64,000 bases of DNA from Roseivirga sp. BDSF3-8 (lineage in GTDB: Bacteria > Bacteroidota > Bacteroidia > Cytophagales > Cyclobacteriaceae): contig NZ_JBGNFV010000001.1 of NCBI RefSeq assembly GCF_041449215.1, forward strand, positions 3,427,001 through 3,491,000. Reading direction: 5' to 3'. The position numbers and the translations under genes are program-made. Below, piece by piece: positions 62,564 to 64,000 of this stretch. Positions within the stretch are counted from its first letter, which is position 1; every line of letters starts with the position of its first letter. The notes below the pieces were generated by a model. The model was not told where the DNA came from. It was given only the letters and a program-made list of their open reading frames with translations, and searched no databases.

Positions 62564-62583
62564 ATATTTCACAGGTAAGTAAA

Positions 62584-62703
62584 ATTGTGTAATAACAATA
62601 ATTTAATTTAATAATTATTGTTGAACCACTTTTTATCTCTTTATATTTGCATCCGTTAACGGGGTTATTGTCTCCATCCAATACCCTAAATGTCAACTAG
62701 TTG
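62584..62703 (+). promoter_or_regulatory. Palindrome-rich promoter upstream of the acyltransferase gene
   Basis: TATATTTG (62642-62649) is a -7 box with TTG at 62618 or 62621 as the -33 element. ACAATAATT (62595-62603) is the exact inverse of AATTATTGT (62613-62621), which covers the -33 box. CCGTTAACGG (62653-62662) is a perfect palindrome at the expected transcription start. CAACTAGTTG (62694-62703) is another in the leader. Such symmetry at -33 and +1 suggests repressor or activator binding. Confidence 0.6.
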
Positions 62704-62855
62704 CCAGTCTTCCCTGATACGGAAGGTCAATTTTTTTTCAGCGATCAACCTAACCTACCAGTTGTGATCAACAGGCCGTCTGTGGTCTGCGTTTGGCTTT
62801 TATTTTCCGGACATAAGGTATGTCAGGTGTTGTCAGAACTGAAAAATGACTATTC

Positions 62856-63914
62856 GTGAGACTAAAACCTTACATGTTGCTGGTGTTGCCAGAGCATGAG
62901 ATTAAAACCACGCTTTTTTCGCATCTTAATGAGGAATTTGGTAAGAAATATTTTGTAATGGCATTTTGCCGGCCGGAGAAGGCCCTTGCATTTCTGCATA
63001 GCCGGAAGCATATTAGCAGGTTAGACCTGCTGATTACGTTAGCAGAAGAGCCATATGGTGCTGAGCTTACCAGACAGGTAAAAAATATATTTCCAAAATC
63101 ACACTTTTTATTCGTTGACGAGAGGGATGACATCGAGCCTCTGATGCCATCTTTATGTGCAAATGCAAACGGCTTCTTAATAGCTCCTAACCATGAAACA
63201 GACAGCTACCTCGTTCCTTTGGTTAATGAATTGCTGACTAAGGCTTCTGTAGATGAGCATCATGGATGGCATAAGCTGTTGCCAGGATTTGAGGAAAAAT
63301 TCCATAAGTCACTTCAAGTCATACGCGCTACTACTCAGGAGGAACTAACGGCTTGCTTCAGACTGCGGTATGAAGTATGGCACAAGGAGTTCGGTACATT
63401 ACCTGCTAATCACTTTCATTACGATTACGATGCATATGACCCTCTTTCTGTCCACATTTTAGCCGTAGTGGATGGAGTGCCCGCCGGCACGGTCCGTATG
63501 ATCCCCTGTAGCCTAGGTAGTCCTGTAAAACTACCTTGCGAAGACCTGTTTTCACTAGACCCTTATCGCGATCGAAACATCGGTGAAATCAGTCGCCTGG
63601 TGTTAAAGCGCGAGCACCGTAACGGGATTACTGGGCGGCTCATGATAAAAGCGTTGCTGGCCTGCGCAGCCTCTGAAGGGTTCTATGATTTTTATGGTAG
63701 TGCTAACCCACGCTATCTGACTTATTATCAGAAAATGGGTATGAAAGTGCTGGAGGAGCGTGTAATGGATTATGATAACTTCGGCGGGCTGCCGGCTATT
63801 CCTATGACATTACGACTCAGAGAGCTATCTGTTCCTGAAATGCGCTCTTGGGGTATGCCTGCCAAAGAAATAAACTTGCAAGCAGAGGAGAAGAAAGCTT
63901 ATGTATTTGCTTGA
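62856..63914 (+). CDS. Fusion of a degenerate receiver-like domain with a FeeM/LuxI-like GNAT N-acyltransferase
   Basis: The product has 352 residues, starting at GTG 62856; ATG 62874 is possible. Residues 1-135 have the alternating strand/helix pattern of a response-regulator receiver (YMLLVLPEHE, DLLITLAEEPYGAELTRQV, SHFLFVDERDD). The acidic pair and phosphoacceptor Asp are not where expected. Residues 145-345 resemble N-acyl amino acid or autoinducer synthases: TACFRLRYEVWHKEFGTLP, LAVVDGVPAGTVRMIP, IGEISRLVLKREHRNG, and FYGSANPRYLTYYQKMGMKVL. It probably acylates an amino acid or related amine. The downstream gene overlaps it by 14 bases. Confidence 0.8.
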   Translation: MRLKPYMLLVLPEHEIKTTLFSHLNEEFGKKYFVMAFCRPEKALAFLHSRKHISRLDLLITLAEEPYGAELTRQVKNIFPKSHFLFVDERDDIEPLMPSLCANANGFLIAPNHETDSYLVPLVNELLTKASVDEHHGWHKLLPGFEEKFHKSLQVIRATTQEELTACFRLRYEVWHKEFGTLPANHFHYDYDAYDPLSVHILAVVDGVPAGTVRMIPCSLGSPVKLPCEDLFSLDPYRDRNIGEISRLVLKREHRNGITGRLMIKALLACAASEGFYDFYGSANPRYLTYYQKMGMKVLEERVMDYDNFGGLPAIPMTLRLRELSVPEMRSWGMPAKEINLQAEEKKAYVFA

Positions 63915-64000
63915 TACTGTTTTTGATGTCGCCGACCGGTTCAAGGAACTGATTGGTGAAGAGTATGTGGTGCTGGAAGAGCGTGAGGTAGCAGATTACC
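63901..64000 (+). CDS. Start of a coupled downstream gene (cut by window edge)
   Basis: An ATG at 63901 opens a frame without stop to the window end (33 codons: MYLLDTVFDVADRFKELIGE onward). It overlaps the acyltransferase stop by 14 bases, so translation is coupled. Too little is visible for a family name. As the partner of an N-acyltransferase it is of special interest. Confidence 0.65.
   Translation, partial: MYLLDTVFDVADRFKELIGEEYVVLEEREVADY

Noticed and set aside
62846-62899. 17-codon leader peptide overlapping the acyltransferase start
   Set aside because: No regulatory residue pattern, and such short frames are expected by chance.

Overview
The window looks like a chromosomal segment of a Bacteroidota bacterium, most likely of the Cytophagales. 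Several independent signs agree. Many genes are preceded by the lineage-specific -7 promoter element TAnnTTTG instead of an E. coli-type -10 box. There is a secreted protein with a type IX secretion C-terminal domain. Family content is typical of the phylum: DUF2851, DUF4835, DUF922, DUF1573, DUF2167, an OstA-like protein, a fused E1 alpha/beta dehydrogenase, PspC with a GIN-head domain, and ExbB with paired ExbDs. The gene order bamD-rpoZ-coaBC-DUF4835-recN also fits. No rRNA, CRISPR array, prophage or intact insertion sequence was seen.

Layout. 1-4.9 kb (mostly minus): a membrane protein cut by the window edge, its ECF sigma factor, a lipoprotein, and a PadR/PspC envelope-stress pair with a striking palindromic operator. 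5-16.8 kb (mostly plus): pyrD, ftsK, lolA-like, pyrF, DUF2851, a polytopic membrane protein, a NeuD-like acetyltransferase, trhO and a nucleoside phosphorylase. 16.8-22.3 kb: a TPR histidine kinase, greA, a HIT protein, an OmpA-family protein and ruvC. 22.3-30.7 kb: a tight nine-gene plus-strand run (LPG-flippase-like protein, two GT2 glycosyltransferases, a small unknown, an OppC-like permease, an RsbU-type phosphatase, a polysaccharide deacetylase, a TatD nuclease and an asparaginase), probably one envelope-related operon with housekeeping genes at its end. 30.8-34.8 kb: tRNA-Ser(GGA), an ExbB/small membrane protein/ExbD/ExbD proton-channel operon, then a decayed second copy of both exbD genes and a small inverted-repeat element.

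34.9-55.1 kb holds mixed-orientation metabolic and transport genes: MFS, SLC13, two amidohydrolases, AMP nucleosidase, an HsdR-N-like nuclease domain protein, alanine dehydrogenase, a methyltransferase, DUF1573, E1 dehydrogenase, rsmG, a sulfotransferase, mdh, DUF922, a cyclic-nucleotide-binding-like protein and tilS. 55.1-62.6 kb is the outer-membrane biogenesis and core operon: OstA-like, T9SS protein, bamD, rpoZ, coaBC, DUF4835, a small Sm-like candidate and recN. 62.6-64 kb opens a new unit: a palindrome-rich promoter followed by an unusual fusion of a degenerate receiver-like domain with an autoinducer-synthase/GNAT-type N-acyltransferase, coupled to a downstream gene cut by the window edge. 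That unit is the best candidate here for an undescribed system.

Several start codons were moved downstream of the longest possible start because a promoter element or terminator lies inside the longer reading frame (pyrD, pyrF, E1, rsmG, bamD), or because an ATG fits the family better (PspC, DUF2167, GT2, DUF4835).
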